From the NCBI RefSeq assembly GCF_000003815.2, contig NC_049993.1, positions 7,361,404 through 7,404,250 of the forward strand: a DNA stretch of 42,847 nucleotides, written 5' to 3'. How positions within the stretch are numbered: the stretch's first letter is position 1; every line of letters begins with the position of its first letter. The notes below the pieces were generated by a model. It ran no database searches and was not told the origin of the DNA. It worked only from the letters and a program-made list of their open reading frames with translations. This document shows, piece after piece, positions 23,727 to 35,500 of the stretch. A program made the translations under genes and the position numbers. This DNA is from Branchiostoma floridae (Eukaryota > Chordata > Leptocardii > Amphioxiformes > Branchiostomatidae).

Positions 23727-26700
23727 TCATGTCAGCCCCCCATCCTCCTCTTCACTGATGGAGAAGTGCCTGTTGCTGCTGGATGGAGAGTTGTCCATGT
23801 CCATAGAGTTCTGGTATACCTGAAACAGGTAGGGGAACATAGTTAAAACAATCAGACTGGTAAAACATCAGACAATTTCTTCCATTTTTCTACATGCAAG
23901 GAAGTATTGTATGAGAGAAATAAAAGTTGTCAAGATTTTGTGTAAAATGATGTAACGTAAGTTCACCATTGCTTTCAGGAACCAGGTATTTGGGATAATC
24001 AGTCAACTGATGGTGGTTTTAGACTACAACATCTTTAATATCAAATTGCTATATTTTCAATATTTGCAGTTTGACTCTACAGTCCGTCAAATTGATATCC
24101 CTAAATACCTCGTTTCTCCTACCAACAGAAATAGGTTACCATGCGGATAAAAATTAAATGAAATGAAACTCGCTTTAGTTGTTATCATTCCCAAATACAT
24201 GTACCAGCTTGTCAGCACTGACTATTGATAAATGCATCATTTTATACAAAAGAGAACTGCCTACTTAAAAAGTCTAGTAACACATAGGGCATAACAAAAC
24301 AAGTGTGTGGATGTTCTTGTGTTCTACATAAGGGATGTCTCTATTACAGAGTGGACAGTCAAATAGGTTGTTCTGTTAGACAGGTTGGACAATTTCACAT
24401 TTGAATTTACAGTTCAGCTAGCTCAGAAAATTTTGGAAGAAACCATAGCTGAACTTAAGTCACCTCTTGGCCAATTTCAGATGATGATCTCATAATGGCT
24501 ACCTTTGTTCCAACTCACAATAGAGAACAGGTTCTACTTGTAAACTGCTGTTGGGTTGGGTACACGTGTTGTCAAAGGTTACATATGCTGCAGAGAGAAA
24601 CATCTGGTGGTTGCCTTTATAATCAATTTCATCCTTTGTGTTATGATATTTTGGTACGTTTGATTTAAGATTGTCAGAAAATGATTCATACAATCAAAAG
24701 ATGCAGTTAAACCTGGTACAACTTCTAGAAGAAATGTGTGCAAAGTACAAGGGTTTCACACTTTTGACACTTCCAATTTGTGTGAACTTGTCATTTTTTT
24801 TTTGGAGAAACCCTTAAGTGGGGGTTAGAAGTATGGTGACTCCATGATCCAGCTATCAAAGTGTTATTAAGAGCCTATTAAAATGTTAGCCATGGTACCC
24901 ATTGGCTGTACCCTAAGTAGTGAACTGACAACTAATATAGCAGTCTGAAGCTGAAATGGTGCTACCAAGTAGGTGTGTGAAAGCAGACTGTCAATTGTAA
25001 GAAGGCAGCAACAGGGAAAATTTCTAGAAACTTTGCCGACAAACATAGCAAAGTTTGCCAACACAGGGTAAAACTACAAACAAAAACAAAGCAAAACAAC
25101 TTGTTCCACAAGATTTGTCACCTCAATGAACAGGTTTATTTCATGAACACAATACTTGTGTATGTGTTGAACATACTAAATACAGTTCATTGAGTTTCAG
25201 AACCGTTTAACCCTGTCCCTGATGTTTACCTGTGGACCACAGGTAACGACAGGCAAGAAGAGGTTTAAAAACTTAAGTTCTTTGTTCTTTGGCTTCACAA
25301 TTGACAGTCTAGCTTTCCAACTTTGGCAAAGCAACCTTTAAAACTTGCTGAACCTGTTTGCCATCCCTTTACAAATGCTAATAGGTGCTCTAATAAGTCT
25401 GATTACATAAAAACAGCCTTGCATAGGTGGGTGTAAAATTGTTTCCAAAACTTTTTGATTTGAAGATAAAAACAAGCAAATTAACTTGCACCTAATGTTA
25501 TACTCTGTATTATACTTAAGTACATTTGTACAAATCTACCTACTAATAGTAATAGTTATGGTCATATCTAATAAAGATGTATTACTCTAGATACTCGTAC
25601 TGGTATATTGAAGATACAACCTCTTTGGTCACTCAGCTCACTTCTCATGTCTTAAGAGTTAAGACATGATTTCAAATGCACAATTTTGCATGATTGCTAT
25701 AACATTACATATAACTTATGTAACAGTGGTGTTCAAGGACTGCTAAACCGAAGACGCCTAACGGCTTAAGCCTTTATGGCCGAACGGTTTGCACGTTCGA
25801 TTGGTGATCCGGCTGCCCGGGTTCGGCGCGGGTTCGAATCCCGGGAGTCGGGGTGTTGTTTCTTTCTGTTCTTACTCGCCCCTCTGGTTGTTTCACTGGT
25901 TCCCACACCGGCCCTGTGAGTAACAGGCTAGTATGTGCCACACAGGGATGTCGATCTCGGAGATTCGAGGACGAATCTTGAAAAGAAAAGGGGGAGTAGT
26001 GTAACAGTGGTGTTCAAGGACTGCTAAACCGAAGACGCCTAACGGCTTAAGCCTTTATGGCCGAACGGTTTGCACGTTCGATTGGTGATCCGGCTGCCCG
26101 GGTTCGGCGCGGGTTCGAATCCCGGGAGTCGGGGTGTTGTTTCTTTCTGTTCTTACTCGCCCCTCTGGTTGTTTCACTTACATAAAAATACCTTTATAAA
26201 GCACTGGTGCTGGTATAACATATGGTATAATAAAACTTAAAACAACACTGTTAAAAATGGACAATTGGAAGCTTTCACACACAAGCAGGCTTCTTAGTAA
26301 TTTCCAGTGCAATTGCTAAGGTGACAACAAAGGTGTCATGACATGGGTCAAGGCCAAGGCGTAACTTCAGTCTGTTTAAAAAAAAGGGGGTTTCCTTGAA
26401 AGTTGAAGTTATAGAACATTATTTTTGACTTCAAGGCAAGCATATCCCATCCAGGCACACACACGGTACAGACGTGCCCTATGGTTACACCTGTGTATGA
26501 TGGGCGTTAGGCGTCCCTCCGTTCGACACCCTCCTGTTGTAGTCTGACTCCCCCATCTGATCCGCCTCCACCACCCTGGCCAGCAACCCCTCCAACATGG
26601 GTTTATATTGACTGATGTCCTCCAGAAGTTTGCACTTGTGTTGCAAGTGGTGCATAGTAGCGTCCCTCTCCTTTAGCGAGGCCACCAGCTTCTGTACGTG

Positions 26701-26925
26701 GGATTCCGAGGCCTCCAAACTACGCCTTAGCTCGGCAATTTCGGAGTCTTTCTCCTGGGAAACTTCCTTCAACCTGGTCTGCATTTGCTCGTCTTTCTTG
26801 ATGAGCGACTCGGCCTGTTCTTGTACGGTCTTCTCCAACTCTGCCACCCGTCCGTACAGCTGTTGTAGGTGCTCGTTGGCTTCCTTAATGCTCGTCCGTG
26901 TCGGGGAAAACATTTCAGAGGTCAT
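23727..26925 (-). CDS. VMAC-like coiled-coil protein (vimentin-type intermediate filament-associated)
   Basis: Two exons: 26925-26491 (145 codons, donor CACAG|GTGTAA) and 23819-23727 (acceptor CTGTTTCAG, 30 codons plus stop), joined in phase 0 to give 175 residues; human VMAC has about 169. Residues 10-130 form one long heptad-rich helix. Segments line up with my recollection of VMAC: IKEANEHL (human IREANAHL), QEQAESL (HAQAERL), KDSEIAELRRSLEASESHVQ (KDREIATLQEQLMTSEATVH) and LLEDISQYKPMLEGLL (LLQDICRRRPPLAGLL). The tail exon is serine/acidic (DNSPSSSN...SISEEED), like the acidic tail of VMAC. Vertebrate VMAC co-localises with vimentin filaments; function here is unknown. Without the splice the first exon would end one residue later at an in-frame stop, so a database might show a truncated single-exon model. 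The 2.7-kb intron carries the TRIM at 25719. Confidence 0.83.
25719..25895 (+). repeat. 5' LTR of the TRIM, with A-box and B-box motifs
   Basis: Inside the LTR, TGGCCGAACGG (25777-25787) fits a polymerase III A-box of Ser/Leu tRNA type. GGTTCGAATCC (25831-25841) fits a B-box, at a spacing suited to a tRNA with a variable arm. A T-arm-like stem-loop surrounds the B-box. I do not see a good seven-pair acceptor stem, so this is tRNA-derived rather than an intact tRNA gene. Confidence 0.75.
26000..26176 (+). repeat. 3' LTR of the TRIM
   Basis: Second copy of the 177-bp repeat, with the same A-box-like and B-box-like motifs (26058-26068 and 26112-26122). It directly follows the polypurine tract and TAG. 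Confidence 0.75.
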
Positions 26926-27339
26926 CGGGTGGCCGGAAACATGTAGAAAGTGTGATTTTCAGGTCCTGACGTGGCCAACTTCGTACTTCCGAGTTCTCCC
27001 TGGCTAGGCTGTCTGCCAGCGACACACAGACGGGTCATAGGTCAAACGCGCGCGCAGAACCATGGGATATCTGAATGAATAGCTAAGAGCTCCTTGCCAA
27101 GCATACAGTAGATTACTAAAAGTTAAAAGTCTGTCTTGTGAAAGTATAGTGCTGAATGAGGCATTGGAAAAGAAGAAATAGAAAATAATCCTGCATGCTA
27201 ACTACACATACATGTACAGAAAAGGACGATAAGGTAGTTTCACTTTAATCTTTTCCATATCATAAAAAAGACATTCATTCAACATTCCAATTTCCAATTC
27301 GGAATATTTTATCATAGACAAATACAGAAATAAGAACGA

Positions 27340-28695
27340 TCAAGCGACTACGTCCTGCTCGGGAACGGGTCGGACTTTTCGCTGAGATCTCCTCCTGAAG
27401 AAGCGGCTGAGGATCCCCGGTCGTGGCGGCCTGGGCGGCGGTGTGGTCCGTCTGGAGACCGTGGGGAACACGGAGACGTCCTCAAACTTCTGCAGCGGGA
27501 TGTCGTTCAAGGGATCCCCTGACAGGCGACAAAGTACCTGTTGGGATAAAGTCGGATAACAGTTGGATTTTCAGAAGGCGAAAAATGAAAGACGAACTTT
27601 GTTCAGACAAGGAGGTCATTTAACTTCCTTGGTTTGAGTTCATGTGAAACTGGCTTTAAAAAGTTCCTTTTCTAGCAACAAGTTACACAGGGAATGGCTT
27701 TCAGCACTTTTAAATCAAAAGTTTGAGTTACTAGTACCTTCATCCACCAACTTACTACAGGAAAGATAAAGGTTAAAATCGATATTATTGCGGTCACTTT
27801 GGTCATCTAATACCACCACCTGTTCATGATGTATTATGGAGGTACGTTTGTACCACTACCACTACCAGCGAACCTGCACCATTCAGAAACGACATCTAGC
27901 AGCCTATGATATTATTGCAGCAAAAAGTCCTAATGGAGGCCTGCAATAATGATAACAACCGCTAGTCGTCGTCCTTGACAAGTGGGAGACGCAATCACAT
28001 TCGTCATGCGATTTACAATGTTATAGGGTTTTTTGCGGGATTAAGACAGAAACGAACGCCAACAAAGATGTAAAACAAGCTTTCCATCAGCTGAATTTTG
28101 TGAAAGATAACTAACTACGACTATAACAAGAACGCAATTTATTTGCTGAAGAGGCTCATCAGTCACGTATGAGTAAGTTAAGTACTATAGTAAGTTAATA
28201 GAATCATTATTCAATCAATGGCTCAGGTACGTGTTCCACGTGTTTTCAAAAGTCACTGATTGAAGTATTATTACGTTAACATCAATTTGCAGTAGTAAAA
28301 GCTATATATAACACGACCAGCCCTTGTGATAGATGCTAAATCACTGATTTAGAGAGCACCCCTGAATTCACCTTTTCTAGATATTTTTCCTGTCTGGCGC
28401 TACTTCTCATCCCCCTTGCCTCCCTCAGCATGCTGTCCACCTTCATCTCCAGATCGTCAAGGTCACCGCGGACTTTCCTCCCGTTACCCCTGATCTCTCC
28501 AACCTGGCCGCGAAGATCCGCAACTTTCCCCTCCAAGTCTGACATGTCCCCGACATACTCGCGGGAAAAGTCGTCCAGATTGTAACAGCCTAATATGTCG
28601 TCAGAGTCTTCCTCTGAAAACACGTTTACTGCATCTACGTGCTCGTTATCTGTTGTTAATGACATTCCAGAGCGATTCATTGGCGTACTATACAC
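27340..28695 (-). CDS. Unrecognised two-exon gene, coiled-coil with basic proline-rich tail
   Basis: Exon 1 is 28695-28372 (108 codons, donor AAAAG|GTGAAT) and exon 2 is 27537-27340 (acceptor CCCAACAG, 65 codons plus stop), joined in phase 0 to give 173 residues. The N-terminus is acidic (FSEEDSDDILGCYNLDDF). Residues about 45-100 form a heptad-like helix (LEGKVADLRGQVGEI...LDDLEMKVDSML). The C-terminus has a proline stretch (RRTTPPPRPPRPG) and a basic block (RFFRRRSQRKVR). Frame continuity across a clean intron and codon-like composition argue that it is real. I do not recognise the family. It is divergent from SASS6 with about 830 bp between starts and lies tandem to the VMAC-like gene. A later start at one of the downstream Met codons (residues 6 or 11) is possible. 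Confidence 0.72.
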
Positions 28696-29524
28696 ACTCC
28701 AACAGGATACGAAGTCAAGCGCTTTATAACGTATTTGAAATTAATGTTTAGACCGCAACAAAAAGGATGGTTCGGCTTTCCATTTTTGCGTCACGACGCT
28801 CTTGTTCTTTTCGAAATACACAAGGCGTTCTGGAACGGATGGTTGCTTATCCATAAGAATACGCAACTATGGCAACAGTGTTGTAATGTTGTTTTCATCT
28901 TCAACTTATTTTACGTATACGTTACCTTGTAAAATGAAACAGACGCACGCATAAAGCTGTTGTTGACTTGTATGGCACACATCAATAGAGTCCTTGTACA
29001 GCAAGTCACCCAGCATTAATTGCTAATGCAGGACTTGAAATGAACGGTTTTCCCGGATGTCACGTAACGTTAGTGATGTCCATCAACAAAAACATCAGAT
29101 TACCATGGTGACAATACCTCGTTCGACATTATCCCTATCTCGATTAAGTCTTTGAAACTACATCCCTCCGTACTAAAACAAGTCCACGTGGTTCTGTTGA
29201 TATTTGTAACGTTTTGTTTACACAACGACAAACTTCCGCATATGCGCAGTAGAATTTAATGTCACCTGACTACATCTGACCAATCGGAAGGGTCAATGTT
29301 TCCAAACGGGCGCCATTTTCAAAGTATGTCCACATAAATAGTCGTTTTCTGTCACTTGTTGCCACTTCTTAGTGTTTTCTCGCTACTGAGGTCCGTTTTG
29401 TAGTAAGCAACTAACAGATATTACTTCTTAGGAGCAAAAAAACACTGAATATTGCTTTTATATCTCGTAATCAAGGAACTTCTGTTGCAAGGAAAGCCAG
29501 GCGGGCGCTTTCGGCACATCAAAG
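28696..29524. promoter_or_regulatory. Shared upstream region of SASS6 and the divergent two-exon gene
   Basis: Near SASS6 it holds an NRF1-like half site TGCGCA (29243-29248), CCAATC (29280-29285) and GCCATTTT (29312-29319, inverted YY1-like). A second YY1-like motif, AAGATGGCTGCC (29522-29533), contains the SASS6 start codon. No TATA box is evident near the likely start. Sites are motif matches only. Confidence 0.5.
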
Positions 29525-32500
29525 ATGGCTGCCACTGAGGAGTTGTTTTGTAAGCCAGTCTTCGTCTGCATGAAGAGTGCCGATCGGGAGGACAGGTGAG
29601 TTCTGGTTCTGAGGAACAACGACAGTGGTCTGTTAACTTCCTAGATATTAGGTAACCATTATGGTAACACGTATAAAGGGGCCGGATGTAAGCATCTCAT
29701 TCGCTCCCCCTCCATCTTGATATTAAAAATTTTTGTGGTTGAAAGATGAAGGAGTCAACAAACAGATGTACATGGCCTTCTCCCAGTACATTGAGAGTAC
29801 ACACCGTTTCGACGTACTCTCCTAGAAACTCCTCCAACAACTCTCAAGCACAAGGAACCAAGAGTTAAATACCAAGAGAGACCATTGACTCAAAAGCGAA
29901 CCATGTGTTACTCAGCACCAAGAGGCCACGTCTAGCGAAATAATAGACGTTAAACGAGGACAACAACAACAAACAACAACAATATAACGTTAGATATAAA
30001 TTTATAAAGATCAGAAATGTTAGGACTTGTAAGCATGTGTTTTTCCAACGTACGTCTTTATATCCACGTTCTTCAAATGCAGCCGATATGAAACTTGACT
30101 TTTTTATTATTTATTCACATGGTTAACCTTTTTATTATTCATTCATTCAATATAATATTTTCAATCGTTGTTAGTAACGGCACTGAACCTTAATCCAACA
30201 CATTCCAGCATATTCAAAACTGAACCATAGATAAACAAGCGGGCTTTAGCGCATTCCAAAAACTGTTTAGTGCATTGTTTACTATGCTTCGCCGGCTATT
30301 GCTACACATGCATTGGTCTGCAACTTTCTGTGGTGTCGCAAGAAAATAACTTTCAAAAATAGTGTAACTGATAGCAAGTCCCTTTGGGATTCTATTCCCA
30401 GTGGAACTTTAATCCAACACAATAATATAACAAGGCTGTTTATCTATGGATTTCATATTTACAACAACAAATTTGTATCAATTGGCAGGCACTTACTCAA
30501 GGTTTAATTAGCAAATCGGCATGTCGGTAAATTGCCGGATAGCCGCGATCAAAACACAGCCCAAAAATGTATCAACCAGCGGCAAATCCGTTCTGCTGTT
30601 CCACTACACGGTTATGACGTTCTATGAAACTTTTTATCCGTTATTTGGTGGCAAAATACGTTGTCTGTGAATGGATCCACCAAAATGATACCCGCAAAAC
30701 ACAGTACAAACTCCCTACAGTACGTCCCCCATGTGGGGCTGTTGGTATCGCCAGTGAGATCCGTCCTACTGACCTTTGGATGTGATCACTTTCAAAAATA
30801 GGGGTGAAGGGGCGTGCTGAAACATGATTCAAAATGGCGTGTGTTCGGATTTCGGCTGAATTTGTGTAACAAAGCCTGGCCCTGTACTTGAAAGAGGTTC
30901 ACTTCAAGGCATGTTGGCTGTCTTGGATGGACAGTTTATTAATATTTCGCTATATTTCCTGTGATGATTAATGTGTAATGTGAGGACGAAGAGAACAATT
31001 CCTTGAAATTACAATCGCTGCCCTCCTCCCACAGCTTGATTAACGGCATGAAAATATACCAGAAGATTGATTAACTTGTCGCTGCAACATGCGATCTTTG
31101 TGAGCTCAAACTTACAAGGTTTTAAGTCGTATACCTTACTGGTTTTGTAAAGCACTCAAAAGAATTTGCATACCGGAGCTAGTTTTTGACTGACAGATAG
31201 GTTCTGAAAAGTGTTGGATTAAAGTTGCGTTGGATTAAGGTTTGCCGTTACATTCATAAAATAGTCTGTAAGGCTTTAAGTGTTAAAATTTCTTATGTGA
31301 CAAATGCAATGTATATTTTGTCTGTAGGAGAGCTCATGTGAGAGTCACAGTGGAGCTCAGCACAGTTACAAACCCTGTGCACAAGAAGGTTAGTGTCACC
31401 ACTCTTATTTTAAACTAATTAACAAAGTCAACCATACACACTTAAACTAATCTCCAAGCAGATTCCTCCGGTGGCATTAAAACAGTAACATAAGCTGGGG
31501 AAGGAATTAGCCGGCAAGGGAGGATTATTGGCCACCGCTGTGGCCAATAACTCCTCTGCCGGCTACACTCTTTCCCATTTGCCACAGCAAGATCTGCTTG
31601 GAGATTACACTTAAACATCCATTTCAATTAAAATATTTTGCCTGCTTAGATCTTTCGCTTTCAGGCTTGGTTGTTACAATTACAAATAGATCTCATTGGA
31701 TTTGTATCTATATATTTGAAGTATTATATATAAAAGGTAACAGATTTGATATTCCATCTTCTGTTCCTGTAGGAGTTGGTGGTGAGACTGACAGATGACA
31801 GTGACCTGTTTTTCCTCTTTAATCTGGCTCTGGGGGAGGAAGACTTCCAGATGTAAGTCTGTGGTACAACTTACAAGTGTAACTTTCTTTCTCTGGGTTT
31901 CTTCTAAAGTTTAGATTTGGAAGAGTCTAGAAACATGGTATTAAAATTTGCTCATTTTTGTGAAAGCCACTAGCCTGTGTGTCATCCGATTACTACCCGC
32001 CCCGAAATGATGTTTACAAAATGTGTTTAGGGCAGCGAGTGCAAGGAGCCCCGGTAGAAATCGGATGGTACCTAGGCTAGAAAGTCACATCTTTTTATAT
32101 GAACTACATTTTGTTGTACGGTAACTTGTACCCTGTTGAAACTTGTTGTTGCATACTTTTTTATAACTAGTATATGAATCAAACCAAAATGTTGTCCTCT
32201 TATCTTGGCAAGGCTGAAGTCACAGCAAGGCCTTCTGGTAGATTTTGGAGCCTTCCCTCAGAAGTTCATTGACCTGTTAGAGCTCTGTCTTCAGGAAGAA
32301 CAAAAGGAGAATCCAAAGTAAGTGGTAGTCATCTTGTCTCTTTAAAAAAAAATAAGAATAACAAAAAGTCATATTTTGATGTTAAGTCTTGTATCTTCAA
32401 GAAACGTTTACTTATTTTTGTCACAGAAATAGAAATACAAATGTACTAGTACTTTATTTCTGTTGTCACCAATTTGTAATTCATAAAGCCAAGCCAGGAT

Positions 32501-35500
32501 TACATATTCATTAAGTAGAAATGAGTAGTGCATGGACTTACCTCGTCCCCCAGATCAACAGACTATGATAATAGTAATGATTTTGGAGTGTCAAATTGCA
32601 AGTCATGTTTTTTCTGGAGGTTGCAAGTAGGTATTTTAGTGCTGCCATTGGGCCAAACTCTGATTTAACATTACAACCTTATGAAATATATTTAAGAAGG
32701 ATATCGTTTTCTTACACACAGTTCCTTGAAACATTTTTTTTCTCAGGTTTCTTCTCCAGTTTGTGTCAGGTAACAGTGCAGACAGAGGCTGTGCACACCT
32801 GAACATCGTGGAGACAAACCCCTTCAAACACCTGACTCACCTGGCTCTCAGATTCGCACCTGGCAACGACACAGATGTCAAGAAATACCTGGCCATGTGC
32901 CTGAAAAACCTTAAGGTATTAGGTCTTTAAATAGGTAGATGATTTCTGTACAATGAAGAGTATACCCTAGATCTTGGTAAGAAACAAATAGCCTGATTAA
33001 ATCTCACTTATAGCAGCCTGCCCAACGTCTGCCGGTCTCATAGAAGGGGCCAGTGACAGCCATGGACAGCAGAGTTTGTGTTACTTCAAGGAGGTTGAAA
33101 AGATTAACCTCCTTGGTTGCACAGACTAAGAAACAAACAGGGAAAAAATCTTTGCTAATAGATGCAAAAGATTGGGAAAATGGTTTGTGCTGTTTTTTCT
33201 ATGGTTTTCTCTCATTCTCATGCAGGGGTAGAGGTTTGATCATGCCAATGGTGTTATTTTGTGTTAGCACATTAAAGCACAATGTTCTAACTTTTCTTCT
33301 GTTTGTACACAGGAAGAGAGGTCTGCGCTACAACACAAGCTAGAATCCACAGAGGCAGAACTGTCCCAGAGACTTCGGAACACCCAAGATGTAAGCAATT
33401 AAGTTTTCACCTCTATGTGTTACTGTTATCATGAATGTCTATAAGTCATGGAACCGTAAGAACAAGGTCTAAAATGTTGATGCTTATTTTGTTTGCAGCA
33501 AAATTCCAATTTTCCTACCCATAGTGAAACCTTTGATTTTGGTCTGTTTGTACCTTATCCAAAAAACTGCTTACTCATTACGATTAAACAGATGTGCCTC
33601 TTACGGTTTTCTACTAATTTTGATGTACAAATGTCTATTTTTAACCAAATGTTTTTCCCCAGGCTCTGTCGTCCAAGTCTGTAGAGCTTGACAAGTTGAA
33701 ATCAGAGCTCCAGACCACCACCAGCAGTCTCACCAACAAACACGTGCAGGAGGTCACCTCAGAGCGAGAGAAGGCACTCAAGGTAAGTGGCTGTTGTGCA
33801 CAGTGTCCGTAAGGCCTAGGAAAAAAAATGTTGTGTTTCCTGCTTCAGTCCTGAAAAAATTAGGGTCGGTAGGTAGGGATTATCTTCTTTTTTTTCTTGT
33901 AATTTTTTTTTGGCTGGCCAAAACTCTAGTGATACATATTACAATACAGTCGAACAAAGTAAACTGAAGTGCATGAGGACACTTCTCTTTTAATGTCAAA
34001 CTTTAATTTTGTGCACAATAGATACATTTATCCTTCATTAGATAGGACAAGCAGTGTTTTTGCTTCAATAGGAAGCAGGCTCAATAAAAATTCTAACTGG
34101 AAACTGTGACTCCTCTGCCCACCCCCAAAAAAAGTCTAGGGTCGGCAGGTTTTTCTAGGGTAGGTAGGGAAACAGGAAACACAACATTTTTTTTCCTAGG
34201 CCTAAATTCTTTTTGTTTGGCAGGCAGATCCGAAGTTAAGCTATGGTCTATGTTGCACAACAGTTTGGCAGGTCCTTTGAAAAAAATCACCTGTCTCTAT
34301 TGATAGGCTGATCAAAAGATTATTGATAATCCTGTGTTGTATGAAAGCCTGGTAGGTATCATTACGAAAACCTGGTTGATTCCAGTGTTGCATGATAATG
34401 CGGCAGGTGTAATTTCTAATTCCTGGTTGGTATCGGTGCTGTAATCAGTCTGCTGGATGTAAATTTCTAACCCCTCGCTGGTTCCAGTGTTGCATGACAG
34501 TCTTAGTGGTATAATTTCTGCACCCTGGTTGTTTCCAGTGTAACAGTTGTATTCCACTTTCAGAGGTATAATTTCTGACCACTAGTAGGTTCCAGTGTTG
34601 CATAACAGTGTGGGATATATAAACATATAAATGTATAATTTCTGACCCCTGGTTGGTTCCAGTGTTGCATGACAGTCTCAGTGGTATAATTTCTGCACCC
34701 TGGTTGGCTCCAGTGTAACAGTTGTATTCCACTTTCAGAGGTATAATTTCTGACCACTAGTAGGTTCCAGTGTTGCATGACAGTGTGGGATATATAAACA
34801 TATAAATGTATAATTTCTGACCCCTGGTTGGTTCCAGTGTTGCATGACAGTGTGAGAGGTATAATTTCTGACTCCTAGTTGGTTCCAGTGTTGCATGACA
34901 GTCTTGTAGGTGTAATGTTAGTTGTTTTGTACCTGTAGGTTCAGACTGACCTTCAGCAGCAGATAGAACACACCAGGAGGGAGCTGGAGCAGACACACAG
35001 ACAGGCCAGCAGGCAGATGGAGACCAGACTCGCTGAGCTGGAGACTGTCAATAAGGTGGGGAAAACATCAATAAGTGTTCTATCTCCAACAGCAGGGCTG
35101 TCCCAAAATATTCAGAGTAAGGTGGTCCTGGTCCCGGACCACCTGACCATATATACTGAGGAACAGGCGGGTCATTAACCCTATTATCATATAGCCTACC
35201 CACACTGACCCATTTAAGAGTAGAGTAGAGTAGAGTAGAGTTTCCGGTTGAGTAGGAGCGACAAATTCCTTTATAAAACATACATCTTTTATTCAGTACA
35301 TAAATTTGAACAGTGAATTTGAACAACATAAAACTTGTACGTGAAATGTATTTCTGTTCCAAGGCTTGAAATAAGAACAAAGTCGATTCATTATGTTACA
35401 AACTGTTGCACGCTCCGTATTTCTCCACTCGCCCATTCTCCAGTTTGTCGAGTTCATTCGTATCAGGCGCTAAATCTCTGCCGGCTTACCTAAGGCATTC

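Larger units (their letters stand above)
25719..26176 (+). mobile_element. Miniature LTR retrotransposon (TRIM) with tRNA-like modules in its LTRs
   Basis: Two 177-bp direct repeats, identical as read by eye (25719-25895 and 26000-26176), start TGTAACAG and end GTTTCA. They flank a 104-bp interior with no gene. CTTA precedes the first and follows the second (ACTTA if the LTR is read as ending one base earlier). One base after the first repeat is TGGTTCCCACACCGGCC, starting TGG as a tRNA primer-binding site would. Just before the second is the purine tract GAAAAGAAAAGGGGGAG. Proteins must be supplied by another element. The repeat identity indicates recent insertion. It lies in the VMAC-like intron, antisense to that gene. 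A tandemly duplicated SINE-like unit is the main alternative. Confidence 0.8.

Noticed and set aside
25771-25850. A functional tRNA gene
   Set aside because: A-box and B-box motifs are present but a matching acceptor stem and clear anticodon arm are not, and it lies wholly within a duplicated LTR.
26615-27007. 130-codon plus-strand open frame rich in Ser and Cys
   Set aside because: Antisense shadow of the VMAC-like first exon; the serines and cysteines are complements of Glu/Ala/Leu codons.
34312-34996. Overlapping minus-strand open frames with repeated SCNTGTNQG-like residues
   Set aside because: They are translations of the intron 7 minisatellite, change frame between units, and lie antisense inside SASS6. 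No start, splice or composition support.
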